From: Nocardia sp. BMG51109
Lineage (GTDB): Bacteria > Actinomycetota > Actinomycetes > Mycobacteriales > Mycobacteriaceae
DNA: 64,000 nucleotides
NCBI RefSeq assembly: GCF_000526215.1
Contig: NZ_JAFQ01000004.1
Coordinates: forward strand, 5,146,001-5,210,000
Direction of reading: 5' to 3'
The translations under genes were made by a program, and so were the position numbers. The notes under the pieces were generated by a model, which was not told where the DNA came from, ran no database searches, and saw nothing but the letters and a program-made list of their open reading frames with translations. Numbering within the stretch: position 1 is the first letter of the stretch; every line of letters starts with the position of its first letter. Shown one piece after another: positions 27,230 through 35,700 of this stretch.

Positions 27230-27645
27230 CGGCCCAGGCTAACCGCCGCCGCCCCGAGCGGATGGGCCACGGCCCCCCCGACGACCCGGCCGCGAAATCA
27301 GCAGGTCCACCGACGGTTGGGGCGACGTGGTGTCGGTTCCCCGCCGCACGCTGCCGACGCGGTCGGACAGGCCGACGGGCGGATGTCTGTTCGGATTGCT
27401 ACTGGTCGGCCCCGTCGTCCGGCCGCGAGACCGCAGTCGTCAGATCGGTTCGCGGCGGCACCTCAACGTATTGCTGTCGGACACGATCAACTCGGGATAC
27501 CGGCGGAAATCCGTTCCGCCGCACTGTTCGGCACTGTTGCCGAGCACGACCACCTGCGCCGCCAACCCGACGGGCGATCGATCCGAGAACGCACGATCGG
27601 CGGTCGGTGGATGGCCACCGACCGCCGGTCGTGCTTATGGATTCG
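27230..27645. other. 416-base intergenic region
   Basis: No gene is supported here. Open frames exist on both strands but none has a ribosome site, family match or consistent codon bias. Apart from the hairpin at 27598-27627 and the presumed promoter of the S9 peptidase gene, I see nothing definite. Confidence 0.5.
27598..27627. terminator. Strong hairpin terminator after the DoxX gene
   Basis: A perfect 13-bp stem, CGGCGGTCGGTGG (27598-27610) with CCACCGACCGCCG (27615-27627), around an ATGG loop. It begins 19 bases after the stop of the minus-strand DoxX gene. Confidence 0.75.
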
Positions 27646-28083
27646 TCACCGCGACAGCGAGTTGCGCAGGTCGGTGAGGGTGGCGCGGCGCTCGTAGGCG
27701 ATCCAGGCGAAGATCGCGGCGAGCGCCAGCGGGAAGATCCCCATCGAGGGCTCGTCGGCGATGAAGGCCTGCGTCCCGGCGGCGAGCACGGTGACAACGG
27801 ACAGACCCGCGGCAGCCAGGGCGCTGAGCCGCGGCACCATCAGGCCGACACCGCCCGCGACCTCCACCACTCCGATGAAGACGAGCAGCCCGAGGGGGAT
27901 GGTCAGATTCTCGGGGGCGTTGTCCGCCAAGGAGTTCGGCATCACGAGCTTCGGCCCGCCGGAGGCGATGACGAAGAACAGGCCGAGCAGGATCTGCAGT
28001 GCCCACAGAACGCGGTTGCGGATCTTGCCGGGACGGCCGGTGACGGCGTCGGAAACGTGGGCGGAGGGGTTGGCGGTGGTCAT
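27646..28083 (-). CDS. DoxX-family membrane protein
   Basis: A 145-residue inner-membrane protein with four hydrophobic segments: LWALQILLGLFFVIASGGPK, PLGLLVFIGVVEVAGGVGLM, LAAAGLSVVTVLAAGTQAFI and MGIFPLALAAIFAWIAYERR. This is the DoxX/DoxD topology with the usual glycine-rich first helix. ATG 28083 follows GAAGGACC. DoxX proteins take part in quinone- or thiosulfate-linked redox processes in a few characterised cases, but most are unassigned. It is divergent from the DapB-N reductase, with a shared 310-base region containing a palindrome. Confidence 0.8.
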   Translation of the reverse strand: MTTANPSAHVSDAVTGRPGKIRNRVLWALQILLGLFFVIASGGPKLVMPNSLADNAPENLTIPLGLLVFIGVVEVAGGVGLMVPRLSALAAAGLSVVTVLAAGTQAFIADEPSMGIFPLALAAIFAWIAYERRATLTDLRNSLSR

Positions 28084-28246
28084 GTCTGGTCCTTCTGGTC
28101 CGTCGCGCCGGGTTGGTAGCGCGTTCAGCAGATAGGACGGCGCACCATCCGAGGAGTCATCGCTGTCCGCGAAGTTTTTTCGGCGCCGCGGCCCGAGCAC
28201 CGCACCGCCGGGCTTGCGTCCGGTCTCCAGGATTCGATCGGAGCGA

Positions 28247-28298
28247 AAGCGAGAATATGATTTCCTTGATGGACTAGCATCCTCTCGCAGGCGAGAAT
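28247..28298. promoter_or_regulatory. Palindrome and direct repeat between divergent genes
   Basis: TCTCGC-AG-GCGAGA (28281-28294) is a 14-bp palindrome that extends imperfectly to about 22 bp. The half-site GCGAGAATAT occurs here (28289-28298) and again near 28247-28256. The rest of the 310-base space (28084-28393) shows no gene. The arrangement suggests a regulator site controlling the DoxX gene, the reductase gene or both. Confidence 0.45.
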
Positions 28299-28393
28299 AT
28301 CGTTCCGACTCGATGTCATCGGCTGACTCTCGCCAGCAGAAGCACGGCCACTCGACCTGCGGCCCGTGGCCGGCGCCAGCGTTGGAGGAACCT

Positions 28394-29434
28394 ATGACCA
28401 CACTGCGAGTCATCCAATGGACCACGGGAAAGGTCGGCAAGCTCAGCCTGCGCGGCATCCTCGACGACCCCCGGCTGGAACTGGTCGGGGTCTACGCCTA
28501 CTCGCCCGACAAGGCGGGTCGGGATGCCGGGTCCCTGTGCGGTCGCCCCGATACCGGAATTCTCGCGACCACCGATATCGACTCCTTGCTCGCCCTGAAC
28601 GCCGACATGGTGCTCTACACGCCGTTCATGGCCGATCTCGAGCACGCGGTCCGGCTGCTCGACAGCGGCCTCGACGTGATCAGCACCAACCTGTTCCTCA
28701 ATCTCGGTGGCATCCAAGGGGAGACGCAGGAGAAGCTGGCCGCCGCATGCGAGCGCGGCAACAGCTCGCTGTTCATCACCGGAATCAGTCCGGGCTGGAT
28801 CAACTCGATGGTCACGGCGATGACCGCGGTGTGCCGCGAGGTGGAGACCGTATCGATCTTCGAGTCGGCCGACGTCTCGGTCTACGAGTCCGCCGAAACC
28901 TGGCAGGCGCTGGGCTTCTCGCTCCCCGAGGCGACGCCCGAGAAGATCGAGATGTCGAAACTGTGGCTGAGCACCTTCCGCGACTCGAACCAGCGCATGG
29001 CCGCCGCATTGGGATACCGGCTCGACGACATCGAGTTCTTCATCGAACACGCCACCGCCTCGGCAGACGTCGACCTGGGGTGGCTGCGCATCGAGAAGAA
29101 CACCATCGCCGCCCTCCGCGCAGGCTGGAACGGCAAGGTCGGCGGCAAGACCGTCGTCCGGACCAACGTCGCGTGGTATCTGACCAAACAGCTCAACGAG
29201 GACTGGCACTTCGACGACGACCACTACCACGTCGTCATCGAAGGCGAACCCGAAGTGCAGACCCGCATTCGGTTCGTTCCCCCCGACAGCTGGGGAAACC
29301 ACGAGTGGGACACCATGACCGCGATGCCCGCGGTGAACGCCGCCTTCGAAGTCGCCGCCGCACCGCCCGGAATCTCCACCCTCAAAGACGTCGGCCTGGT
29401 CTGCGCACCGGCGGGCATCTGGCTGGACAACTGA
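28394..29434 (+). CDS. DapB N-terminal-like NAD(P)-dependent oxidoreductase
   Basis: A 346-residue cytoplasmic enzyme from ATG 28394 with GGAGGA seven bases upstream. The N-terminal Rossmann fold begins TLRVIQWTTGKVGKLSLRGI, then LELVGVYAYSPDKAGRDAG, as in the DHDPR_N family. The C-terminal half contains ITGISPGWINSMVTAMTAV and a wide beta sheet. Proteins of this class are numerous in Nocardia, Rhodococcus and Mycobacterium, often beside lipid or steroid catabolic genes, and one group reduces diaminopentanoate-like substrates. The specific substrate here is unknown, and lysine biosynthesis is not implied. Confidence 0.82.
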   Translation: MTTLRVIQWTTGKVGKLSLRGILDDPRLELVGVYAYSPDKAGRDAGSLCGRPDTGILATTDIDSLLALNADMVLYTPFMADLEHAVRLLDSGLDVISTNLFLNLGGIQGETQEKLAAACERGNSSLFITGISPGWINSMVTAMTAVCREVETVSIFESADVSVYESAETWQALGFSLPEATPEKIEMSKLWLSTFRDSNQRMAAALGYRLDDIEFFIEHATASADVDLGWLRIEKNTIAALRAGWNGKVGGKTVVRTNVAWYLTKQLNEDWHFDDDHYHVVIEGEPEVQTRIRFVPPDSWGNHEWDTMTAMPAVNAAFEVAAAPPGISTLKDVGLVCAPAGIWLDN

Positions 29435-29517
29435 CGCCACTCCGGTATCCGGTCCGCTCACCAGGACCTCCGGCCGGATTTCGGTGCGTGAACACGGATG
29501 CCGGGTGCGGCGGGCGC

Positions 29518-30528
29518 TCAGTCCAGGTCCACCAGGACCTTGCCGACCGCCCCGCGTTCGACCGCGTCGTGGGCGTCTGCGGTCTCGGCGAGGTCGTAGT
29601 GGTGTAGCGGCAGTCCGGCCGGTTCTCCCACCCGCACGGCGTTGTCGGAGAGGGCGGCTGTGATGTCGTCGACGGCCGCCTGCACCAGCGTCTCGTCCAG
29701 GGTGTAGAGAACGGTGAACTCGAAGCGCAGATTCTTGCTGAGGGCCGGCCGCACCGGCAGCACCAGATCGCCACCGCCGTCGATGGCGTAGACCGCGATC
29801 GTGCCGTGGACCCTGGCCACCGCCAGATCGAGCGCGGTGTTGGCAGCCGGTGCGACCTCGGCAATCAGGTCGACCCCCGCCGGCGCGACGGCCAGGATCC
29901 CGGCCGCGGGGTCGCCCTCGCGGTAGTTCACCACATGGTGCGCCCCGGCAGCGTGCGCCAGCGCGCCCTTCCTCGCGGAGCTGACGGTCGTGACGACGGT
30001 CGCCCCGGCCCAGCGGGCCAGCTGGATCGCGGCGTTGCCCACCGCGCCCGCGCCGCCGGCGACCAGCACGGTGTGCCCTGCCAGCGCACCAGGCGCGAGC
30101 CGGGGCACGGCGCCGGAGGTCAGCAGCCGGTGGGCGGTGACGAACGGCACGCCCAACGCGGCTCCCAGGTCGAAGGACGCTCCGTCCGGTAGCGGCACAA
30201 CCCGATTCGCCGGTTGCACCGTCCGTTCCGCGGCGGTGCCATAGTCCCGGCCGTGCCGGGCCAGCAGCAGCCACACCCGGTCACCGACACCGACGTGGTC
30301 GACACCCGGCCCGACCGCCTCGACGACGCCCGCGCCGTCGTGTCCCGGTGCGACCTCACCGTGGAGATCGCTCAGTCCTGTTCCTGCACGGTGTTTCCAG
30401 TCCGTCGGGTTCACCCCCGAACGGGTGACACGGACGACGACTTCCCCCGGGCCCGCGGCAGGTTCGGGGCGTTCGACAAGTCGAAGGACGGCGGACGGGC
30501 CGGTCTCGGAATAGACGACTGAGCGCAT
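29518..30528 (-). CDS. Zinc-independent quinone oxidoreductase-like MDR enzyme
   Basis: A 336-residue medium-chain dehydrogenase/reductase. ATG 30528 opens [19 protein letters not shown]. The GroES-like domain has [16 protein letters not shown] and [19 protein letters not shown]; the cofactor domain has [20 protein letters not shown], binding NADP(H), and ends [20 protein letters not shown]. Structural-zinc cysteines are absent, which places it with quinone or enone reductases rather than alcohol dehydrogenases. It is divergent from the second Ddn-like gene, with about 170 bases between them. The physiological substrate is unknown. Confidence 0.87.
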   Translation of the reverse strand: MRSVVYSETGPSAVLRLVERPEPAAGPGEVVVRVTRSGVNPTDWKHRAGTGLSDLHGEVAPGHDGAGVVEAVGPGVDHVGVGDRVWLLLARHGRDYGTAAERTVQPANRVVPLPDGASFDLGAALGVPFVTAHRLLTSGAVPRLAPGALAGHTVLVAGGAGAVGNAAIQLARWAGATVVTTVSSARKGALAHAAGAHHVVNYREGDPAAGILAVAPAGVDLIAEVAPAANTALDLAVARVHGTIAVYAIDGGGDLVLPVRPALSKNLRFEFTVLYTLDETLVQAAVDDITAALSDNAVRVGEPAGLPLHHYDLAETADAHDAVERGAVGKVLVDLD

Positions 30529-30696
30529 ACCCGGCTGCAACAGTGCCGGATCCGAGTGTGTTCCGACGCCTCCGGCGCCGGGTCGCCTGCCGTACCGCCG
30601 ATCGGTTCGAGGAAAGAACGACCGCCGTGGCCGCTGAGACCCGCGGTTTTGCACGGCGCGGGAATGCGGCCGATCCGGGAGACGTTGTTGCTGGCC

Positions 30697-31128
30697 ATGG
30701 CACACGAAACCGCGGAATTCAGCCCTACGGGGTGGGTGCACGACCAGACGAAGAAGATCCTCGAGACCGGGACCACGGACGGGGTCGAGGTGCTCGGTTC
30801 GCCGGTGGTGTTGCTGACCTTGCGGGGCGCGAGGACGGGCAAGCTCCGCTACACGCCGGTGATGCGGGTGGAGCACGACGGCAGCTATGCGGTGGTGGCG
30901 TCCAAGGGCGGCGCTCCCGAGCATCCCACCTGGTACTACAACATCAAGGCGTACCCGGAGTTCCCGTTGCAGGATGGCACCGTGACGAAGGACTACGTCG
31001 CGCGTGAGGTCGAGGGCGCCGAGCGGGCCGAGTGGTGGGATCGGGCGGTGGCCGCCTACCCGTCCTACGCCGAGTATCAGGAGAAGACCGACCGGCAGAT
31101 CCCGGTATTCGTGCTCGACCCGAAGTAG
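30697..31128 (+). CDS. Deazaflavin-dependent nitroreductase family protein, second paralogue
   Basis: A 143-residue Ddn-family split-barrel protein starting at ATG 30697. It shares with the protein at 10769-11203 the pattern [54 protein letters not shown] and [12 protein letters not shown]. The R-T-G-K loop should hold the phosphate of F420. Expected chemistry is F420H2-dependent reduction of quinones or nitro compounds. It lies divergently beside a quinone-reductase-like gene, a possible functional pairing. It converges on the MarR-GNAT gene with only a 13-base gap. Confidence 0.86.
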   Translation: MAHETAEFSPTGWVHDQTKKILETGTTDGVEVLGSPVVLLTLRGARTGKLRYTPVMRVEHDGSYAVVASKGGAPEHPTWYYNIKAYPEFPLQDGTVTKDYVAREVEGAERAEWWDRAVAAYPSYAEYQEKTDRQIPVFVLDPK

Positions 31129-31141
31129 CGGGCGGGGCCGT

Positions 31142-32080
31142 TCAGCGCAGCGACTTGCGCCAGGTCTGGCCGACCAGATCCTTGCCGAAGCTGTGGTGTG
31201 GTTCGGATTCGACGAGTTCGAATCCGGCGCGCTCGTAGATGTGCCGGGCCGAGACGAGGACGTCGTTGGTCCACAGCACCATGGCGCGATATCCGGCGGC
31301 CGTGGCGAAGCGCAGGCATTCGCCGACCAGGGCGCTGCCGACGCCGAGGCCGCGGGCCGACGGCTCCACCAGCAGCAGCCGCAGCCGGGCGGTGCTGTCG
31401 TCCTCGCGGACACAGAAGACGGCGCCGATCGGCTCGCCGTTCCGCTCGGCGATCCAGGCCCGTTCCGCCGTGGGCTCGCGGGTTTCCAGGAAGTCGGCGA
31501 CGATCCGGGCGACGAGCGTCTCGTAGTCGGCGTCCCAGCCGTATTCGGCGGCGTAGCGGGCGGCATTGCGTTCGATCACCCAGCCGTAGTCGCCGGGGCG
31601 CGGATCACGGATGGTGAACGGGGCGGCCGCGTGGTCGTCGAGGATGTGCTCGATGGTGCGCATGGCGTCGACGAGCCGGTCGCGGTCGGCGGGGGAGCGG
31701 CGTTCCAGCAGCGCGGCGACGTCGCGGCTGGAGCGGGTGTTCAGGTCGGCGAAGGCCGTCTCGCCCCGTTCGGTGAGCCGGGCCAGTTGTCGGCGGCCGT
31801 CGGTCTCGGAGCGCTGCCGCGCCACCAGCCCGGACTCCTCGAGCCGGGACAGGATGCGGCTCAGATAGCCGGGATCCAGGCCCAGGTCCTGCCGCAGCGC
31901 GACCACCTCGACCGGGCCGAAATGGGCCAGTTCGAACATGATTCGCGCCTCGGCCAGGGAGAAGTCGGTGTCGACGAGGTGCTCGTGCAGCACTCCGATC
32001 AGGCGCGTGTAGCGGCGGTTGAACTCGCGCACCGCGGCGATGTGCTCGGCGGTGGCGGGCGGGACGGTGGCGGTGCTCAT
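31142..32080 (-). CDS. MarR-GNAT fusion: regulator with N-acetyltransferase domain
   Basis: A 312-residue two-domain protein. Residues 1-150 are a MarR winged helix: [40 protein letters not shown], and the wing [20 protein letters not shown]. Residues 155-312 are a GNAT fold with the acetyl-CoA loop [17 protein letters not shown] preceded by LRLLLVEPS, and [17 protein letters not shown] at the end. ATG 32080 is chosen over 32122 because a perfect palindrome occupies 32106-32126 and is more likely an operator than coding sequence. The acetyl acceptor is unknown; fusion suggests the regulator responds to, or modifies, a small molecule. Confidence 0.88.
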   Translation of the reverse strand: MSTATVPPATAEHIAAVREFNRRYTRLIGVLHEHLVDTDFSLAEARIMFELAHFGPVEVVALRQDLGLDPGYLSRILSRLEESGLVARQRSETDGRRQLARLTERGETAFADLNTRSSRDVAALLERRSPADRDRLVDAMRTIEHILDDHAAAPFTIRDPRPGDYGWVIERNAARYAAEYGWDADYETLVARIVADFLETREPTAERAWIAERNGEPIGAVFCVREDDSTARLRLLLVEPSARGLGVGSALVGECLRFATAAGYRAMVLWTNDVLVSARHIYERAGFELVESEPHHSFGKDLVGQTWRKSLR

Positions 32081-32105
32081 GCCTCGGGTGCCTCGCTCGG
32101 GTCGG

Positions 32106-32126
32106 ATCTTTGACTTTGTCAAAGAT
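32106..32126. promoter_or_regulatory. MarR-type operator upstream of the MarR-GNAT gene
   Basis: Perfect 9-bp arms ATCTTTGAC (32106-32114) and GTCAAAGAT (32118-32126) around TTT. It begins 26 bases before the MarR-GNAT start codon, in the divergent space to bioA. Symmetry and size fit MarR autoregulation. Confidence 0.7.
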
Positions 32127-32185
32127 TACTGTGCCCGGGTCCCGGTGGCGACTGTTTTCGCTGCCGGATCCGGGAGCCGTGATAA

Positions 32186-32202
32186 CTTGAACGGCGTTCA
32201 AG
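32186..32202. promoter_or_regulatory. BioQ operator upstream of bioA
   Basis: CTTGAAC-GGC-GTTCAAG is a perfect palindrome whose core TGAAC-N3-GTTCA matches the BioQ box known from Corynebacterium and Mycobacterium. It abuts a GATAAC -10-like hexamer (32181-32186) and lies 11 bases before the bioA start. Confidence 0.8.
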
Positions 32203-32213
32203 AAAGGATTCCC

Positions 32214-33506
32214 GTGGCACTGACACCCGACGAGATCACCGCACTCGACGCCGCACACGTCTGGCATCCCTACGGCGGATTCCCGGCGAGTACCGAGCCG
32301 CTGATCGTCGAGTCGGCCGCCGGGACCAGGCTCACCCTGGCCGACGGCCGGGAGTTGATCGACGGGATGAGCTCGTGGTGGGCGGCCGTGCACGGCTACC
32401 GGCACCCGGTGCTGGACGCGGCCCTGACCGCGCAGGCGCAGCGGATGAGCCACGTGATGTTCGGCGGCCTGACCCATGAACCGGCCGCGCGGCTGGCGGG
32501 GCTGCTGGCCGAGATCACGCCGGCGGGCCTGGAGAAGGTCTTCCTGTGCGATTCCGGTTCGGTGTCGGTGGAGGTGGCCGCGAAGATGTGCCTGCAGTAC
32601 TGGCGGGCGCGGGGGCGGCCGGGCAAGCGGCGGCTGTTCACCTGGCGCGGCGGCTATCACGGCGACACCTTCACGCCGATGAGCGTGTGCGATCCGGACG
32701 GCGGCATGCACTCGCTGTGGACCGACGTGCTCGCCGAGCAGATCTTCGCGCCGGTGCCGCCGAAAGACTATGTGCCCGAGTATGTCCGGGAACTCGAGCG
32801 GCTGTTCGAGGCGCACGCCGAGGAGACGGCGGCGGTGATCGTGGAACCGGTCGTCCAGGGTGCGGGCGGGATGCGGTTCCATCATCCGCGCTACCTGAAC
32901 GAGCTGCGGCGGCTGTGCGACGAGCACGGGGTGCTGCTGGTGTTCGACGAGATCGCCACCGGATTCGGCCGCACCGGAACGCTTTTCGCCGCCGACCGGG
33001 CCGGGGTGCGGCCGGACGTGCTGTGCCTGGGCAAGGCGATCACCGGTGGGTACATGACCCTGGCCGCCGCACTGTGCAGCATCGAGATCGCCGAGACGAT
33101 CAGCGCCGGGCACGGCGGCCTGATGCACGGCCCGACGTTCATGGGCAACCCGCTCGCCTGCGCCGTCGCGGTCGCCTCCATCGAACTGCTGCTGTCGCGG
33201 GACTGGCGGGCCGAAGTGGCGGGCATCGAGGCGGGGCTGAAGGCGGGACTCGCTCCGGCACAGGATATTCCGGGTGTCACCGAGGTTCGTGTGCTGGGCG
33301 CGATCGGCGTCGTGGAACTGGACCGCCCGGTGGATATGCGCAAGGCCACGCACGCCGCCGTCGAGGCGGGCGTGTGGCTACGCCCGTTCCGCAACCTCGT
33401 CTACACCATGCCCCCGTTCATCAGCAGCCCCGAGGACGTGCGGCGGATCACCGCGGGCGTGCTGGCCGCTGTCCGGGCGGGCGGGACGTCCTCTGCCACA
33501 ACGTGA
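32214..33506 (+). CDS. bioA: Adenosylmethionine-8-amino-7-oxononanoate aminotransferase
   Basis: A 430-residue class III aminotransferase that converts 7-keto-8-aminopelargonate to 7,8-diaminopelargonate using SAM as amino donor. Family marks: [19 protein letters not shown] with the substrate tyrosine, [43 protein letters not shown], the PLP lysine in [12 protein letters not shown], and [18 protein letters not shown] 32214 has AAAGGA seven bases upstream. It stands behind its own BioQ box and is separated from bioF by a small membrane gene and a toxin-antitoxin remnant, unlike the contiguous bioA-bioF-bioD order of M. tuberculosis. Confidence 0.96.
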   Translation: MALTPDEITALDAAHVWHPYGGFPASTEPLIVESAAGTRLTLADGRELIDGMSSWWAAVHGYRHPVLDAALTAQAQRMSHVMFGGLTHEPAARLAGLLAEITPAGLEKVFLCDSGSVSVEVAAKMCLQYWRARGRPGKRRLFTWRGGYHGDTFTPMSVCDPDGGMHSLWTDVLAEQIFAPVPPKDYVPEYVRELERLFEAHAEETAAVIVEPVVQGAGGMRFHHPRYLNELRRLCDEHGVLLVFDEIATGFGRTGTLFAADRAGVRPDVLCLGKAITGGYMTLAAALCSIEIAETISAGHGGLMHGPTFMGNPLACAVAVASIELLLSRDWRAEVAGIEAGLKAGLAPAQDIPGVTEVRVLGAIGVVELDRPVDMRKATHAAVEAGVWLRPFRNLVYTMPPFISSPEDVRRITAGVLAAVRAGGTSSATT

Positions 33507-33512
33507 CCGGGT

Positions 33513-33701
33513 TCAATGCCGGGTGCGTTCCACGGCCTTGCCGATCGCGTATCCGACGAATCCGCCCACGACGAGGCCGATCAGGAGGATGACGAGCAGA
33601 AAGATCAGCACGGCGTCGCGGATCTTCTTCATCACACCCGCCGCCTCGTAGTACTGGGCGGCGTCGACGGACTGGGCGAGCACGGCGTGTGTGACACTCA
33701 T
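33513..33701 (-). CDS. Small single-span membrane protein
   Basis: A 62-residue protein. The first 25 residues (MSVTHAVLAQSVDAAQYYEA) are soluble, then one transmembrane helix IFLLVILLIGLVVGGFVGYA with a GxxxG pattern, and a short basic tail ending VERTRH. No family is recognised. It is convergent with bioA, six bases from its stop, and probably monocistronic. The helix and codon bias support it as real despite its size. Confidence 0.6.
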   Translation of the reverse strand: MSVTHAVLAQSVDAAQYYEAAGVMKKIRDAVLIFLLVILLIGLVVGGFVGYAIGKAVERTRH

Positions 33702-33766
33702 GCGCGCGATGCTGCCAGATCTCGGTGTCTTCCGAACACCCGGGGCCCGAGGCGAGGCGGCCGGAT

Positions 33767-34023
33767 CTACGGTGAGAAGTCAACGCGTGCAACGGGTACG
33801 ACGAAGGCCGGTGGGCAGTGGTTCGCCTCGCGGCGTCGGCCGACAGGTGGGCGGGTTGCGTGCGGTGGTCGGCGGATCGGTGTCGCGCGGGCCGTGGAGC
33901 CGAGCCCGACGAGCGTGATCATGGATGTGGCCCGGGAGTAACCGGTGAATTCGGCCGGATCGACTCGCCAGCCTGGACGCTCACCAAGGTCGATGTATCC
34001 GGCACGGCGGGTTGATCTTTCAC
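33767..34023 (-). pseudogene. Degenerate VapC-like PIN toxin
   Basis: GTG 34023 overlaps the antitoxin TGA as GTGA and opens VKDQPAVPDTSTLVSVQAGE, close to a PIN-domain start in which V-x-D-T-S carries the first catalytic aspartate. The frame stops at 33919 after 34 residues, but the +1 frame continues with MITLVGLG, RRPPHATRPPVGRRREAN, which recalls the ITLAEL and PHAT-DP-ERARR region of VapC. The later catalytic residues are absent. It looks like a toxin ruined by frameshift and truncation. Confidence 0.45.
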
Positions 34024-34265
34024 CACCGCAGATCGTCCGTCGTATCGGTGAGTGTGTTCCGCAGCTCTTCCCGGGAGTGTGTGGTGTCGGGGCCGAGCCG
34101 GCCGAGTTCGCGAAGGATCTCGGTAGCGGGCACCCACTGTCGGCGCCGAGGGAGCGGGACCACTCTTGCCACGGGGCGGTCGTCGCGCACGATCTCGATC
34201 GCTTCACCGGCTTCGGTCCGGCGCAGCACTTCCGTGTCGTGCGTGTGCAGGCGGTGGGCAGGCAT
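34020..34265 (-). CDS. Phd/YefM-type antitoxin, probably orphan
   Basis: An 81-residue protein from ATG 34265; an upstream ATG at 34304 would add 13 residues. The N-terminal Phd/YefM signature is RLHTHDTEVLRRTEAGEAIE followed by IVRDDRPVARVVPL, and then the neutralising tail begins RRRQWVPATEILRELGRL, as in actinobacterial VapB proteins with an extended linker. Antitoxins of this type bind their own promoter and a PIN-domain toxin. The downstream toxin frame is coupled by a GTGA overlap but is broken, so this antitoxin may be free of its partner. It interrupts the biotin gene cluster. Confidence 0.75.
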   Translation of the reverse strand: MPAHRLHTHDTEVLRRTEAGEAIEIVRDDRPVARVVPLPRRRQWVPATEILRELGRLGPDTTHSREELRNTLTDTTDDLRW

Positions 34266-34324
34266 GCGGCGAGCGTAGCCATCCGCTGCTCGTGGTGTAG
34301 GCATATCGACCCGCCACTCCCGCC

Positions 34325-34346
34325 CTGAACGGTGTTCAAGTATGCT
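34325..34346 (+). promoter_or_regulatory. BioQ operator and -10 box of bioF
   Basis: CTGAAC-GGT-GTTCAAG (34325-34340) contains the core TGAAC-N3-GTTCA and is followed immediately by TATGCT (34341-34346). A repressor bound here would cover the -35/-10 spacer. The GTG start of bioF is eight bases after the -10 box, so the transcript is probably leaderless. Confidence 0.75.
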
Positions 34347-34354
34347 GCTGGGCT

Positions 34355-35503
34355 GTGAGTGCCGATCCATTGAGTTGGCTGGACGCGCGGGCCGCGGAGC
34401 GCGTGCGGGACGGGCTGCGGCGGGAACTGCGGGCGCGGGCGCCGCGAGCCGGGTTGATCGATCTGGCATCCAACGACTACCTCGGGCTGTCCCGGCATCC
34501 CGAGGTGCTCGAGGGTGCGGTCGCGGCGGTGCGCCGATGGGGCACCGGGTCCACCGGGTCGCGGCTGGTCACCGGCACGACCCTGGAGCACGAGCAGCTC
34601 GAGGCCGAACTCGCGGAGTTCGTGGGCGCCGAGGCCGGGCTGGTGTTCGCCTCCGGCTACGCCGCCAACCTCGGCGTCGTGACGGCCCTCGCCGGGCGGG
34701 GCGCGCTGGTGGTGTCCGACGCCGGGAGCCATGCCTCGCTGGTCGATGCCTGCCGGTTGTCCCGAGCCCGGGTCGAGGTGGCGCCGCACCGGGACGTGGC
34801 CGCGGTGGATCGGCTGCTGTCCGGCCGCGCCGAGGAGCGGGCGGTGGTGCTGACCGACTCGGTGTTCAGCGCCGACGGCGATCTCGCGCCCCTGGTCGAC
34901 CTGCATCGCGTGGTGCGGGCCAACGGGGCCGTGCTGATCGTCGACGAGGCGCACGGGATCGGCGTGCGCGGCGCCGGGGGGCGCGGGCTGGTGCACGAGG
35001 TCGGCCTGGCCGGCGAACCCGATCTGATCATCACCGCGACACTGTCGAAATCCCTTGCCGCCCAAGGGGGAGCGGTACTGGCCGACGAACGGGTGCGGGC
35101 ACACCTGATCGACACCGCGCGCACGTTCATCTTCGATACCGGGCTCGCCCCGGCCGCCGTCGGGGCCGCCCGCGCCGCGCTGCGCCTGCTGCGCGCCGAG
35201 CCGGAGATGGCGGGTCGGGTGCTGCACCGCGCCGCGGAGATCGCGCGGATCGCCGATGCGCCGCAACCGGATTCGGCCGTCGTCTCGGTCGTACTCGGTG
35301 CGCCGCAGGTCGCCTACGACGCCGCGCAGGCGTGCCGCGACCGAGGTCTGAGCGTCGGCTGCTTCCGTCCGCCGTCGGTTCCCGAGGGCACGTCGCGGCT
35401 CCGCCTCACCGCCCGCGCCGATCTCGACGACAGCGAAATGGAGCTCATCGCAACAACTCTCGCCGACGTCCTGGCCGAGGCGCGCGGAGTGGTCCCGGCA
35501 TGA
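34355..35503 (+). CDS. bioF: 8-amino-7-oxononanoate synthase
   Basis: A 382-residue PLP enzyme of the alpha-oxoamine synthase family; condenses pimeloyl-thioester with alanine to KAPA. Motifs: [73 protein letters not shown], and the PLP lysine in [17 protein letters not shown] 34355 has no ribosome site, in keeping with the leaderless promoter just upstream. Its TGA overlaps the ATG of a 66-codon repeat ORF, which in turn overlaps bioD, so bioF-bioD are co-transcribed. Confidence 0.95.
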   Translation: MSADPLSWLDARAAERVRDGLRRELRARAPRAGLIDLASNDYLGLSRHPEVLEGAVAAVRRWGTGSTGSRLVTGTTLEHEQLEAELAEFVGAEAGLVFASGYAANLGVVTALAGRGALVVSDAGSHASLVDACRLSRARVEVAPHRDVAAVDRLLSGRAEERAVVLTDSVFSADGDLAPLVDLHRVVRANGAVLIVDEAHGIGVRGAGGRGLVHEVGLAGEPDLIITATLSKSLAAQGGAVLADERVRAHLIDTARTFIFDTGLAPAAVGAARAALRLLRAEPEMAGRVLHRAAEIARIADAPQPDSAVVSVVLGAPQVAYDAAQACRDRGLSVGCFRPPSVPEGTSRLRLTARADLDDSEMELIATTLADVLAEARGVVPA

Positions 35504-35695
35504 GCGGTCGAGCCCGGAGACGGGAGCGGAGAGTCGCCACGGAGGAGCCCGCTCCTGCCGCAGTGCGATACAGCATGAGTGGTCGGACCCGGAGGCGGCA
35601 GCGGAGCGTCACTGCGGAGGACTCCGCGTGTGTCGCAGTGCGATACAGCATGAGCGACCGGACCCGCGGGCGACATGCCGGAGAGGACGCAGCGT
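35500..35695 (+). repeat. Imperfect 75-bp tandem repeat, 2.7 copies
   Basis: Units at 35500-35574 and 35575-35649 are the same length and about 80% alike; both begin ATGAG and end GCAGTGCGATACAGC. A third, shortened copy starts at 35650 (ATGAGCGACCGGACCCG) and runs into the bioD ribosome site. The repeat fills the whole bioF-bioD junction. Confidence 0.85.
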
Positions 35696-35700
35696 GCTGA
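35500..35700 (+). CDS. Repeat-encoded 66-residue bridging ORF between bioF and bioD
   Basis: An open frame from ATG 35500 (ATGA overlap with the bioF stop) to TGA 35698-35700 (inside the bioD start region). It consists of in-frame 25-residue units: [50 protein letters not shown], then a shorter [16 protein letters not shown]. The product would be very basic. It may be a real small protein, but it can equally be a by-product of tandem duplication at the junction, with reading kept open because the unit is a multiple of three. Ribosomes passing through it would keep bioD coupled to bioF. Confidence 0.45.
   Translation: MSGRARRRERRVATEEPAPAAVRYSMSGRTRRRQRSVTAEDSACVAVRYSMSDRTRGRHAGEDAAC

Noticed and set aside
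27327..27677. 116-codon open frame between the S9 peptidase and DoxX genes
   Set aside because: Irregular codon use, no ribosome site, overlaps the DoxX terminator and gene end, and no recognisable domain.
25223..27697. A long plus-strand open frame antisense to the S9 peptidase gene
   Set aside because: Same mirror effect; no ribosome site, no family match, and all peptidase motifs are on the minus strand.
32081..32122. N-terminal extension of the MarR-GNAT protein (MTKSKI...)
   Set aside because: The extension would be encoded by the perfect palindrome at 32106-32126, better explained as an operator, and has no ribosome site.
35500..35695. 75-bp repeats as a CRISPR array
   Set aside because: Units are contiguous with no unique spacers, differ from each other, and no cas genes are present.
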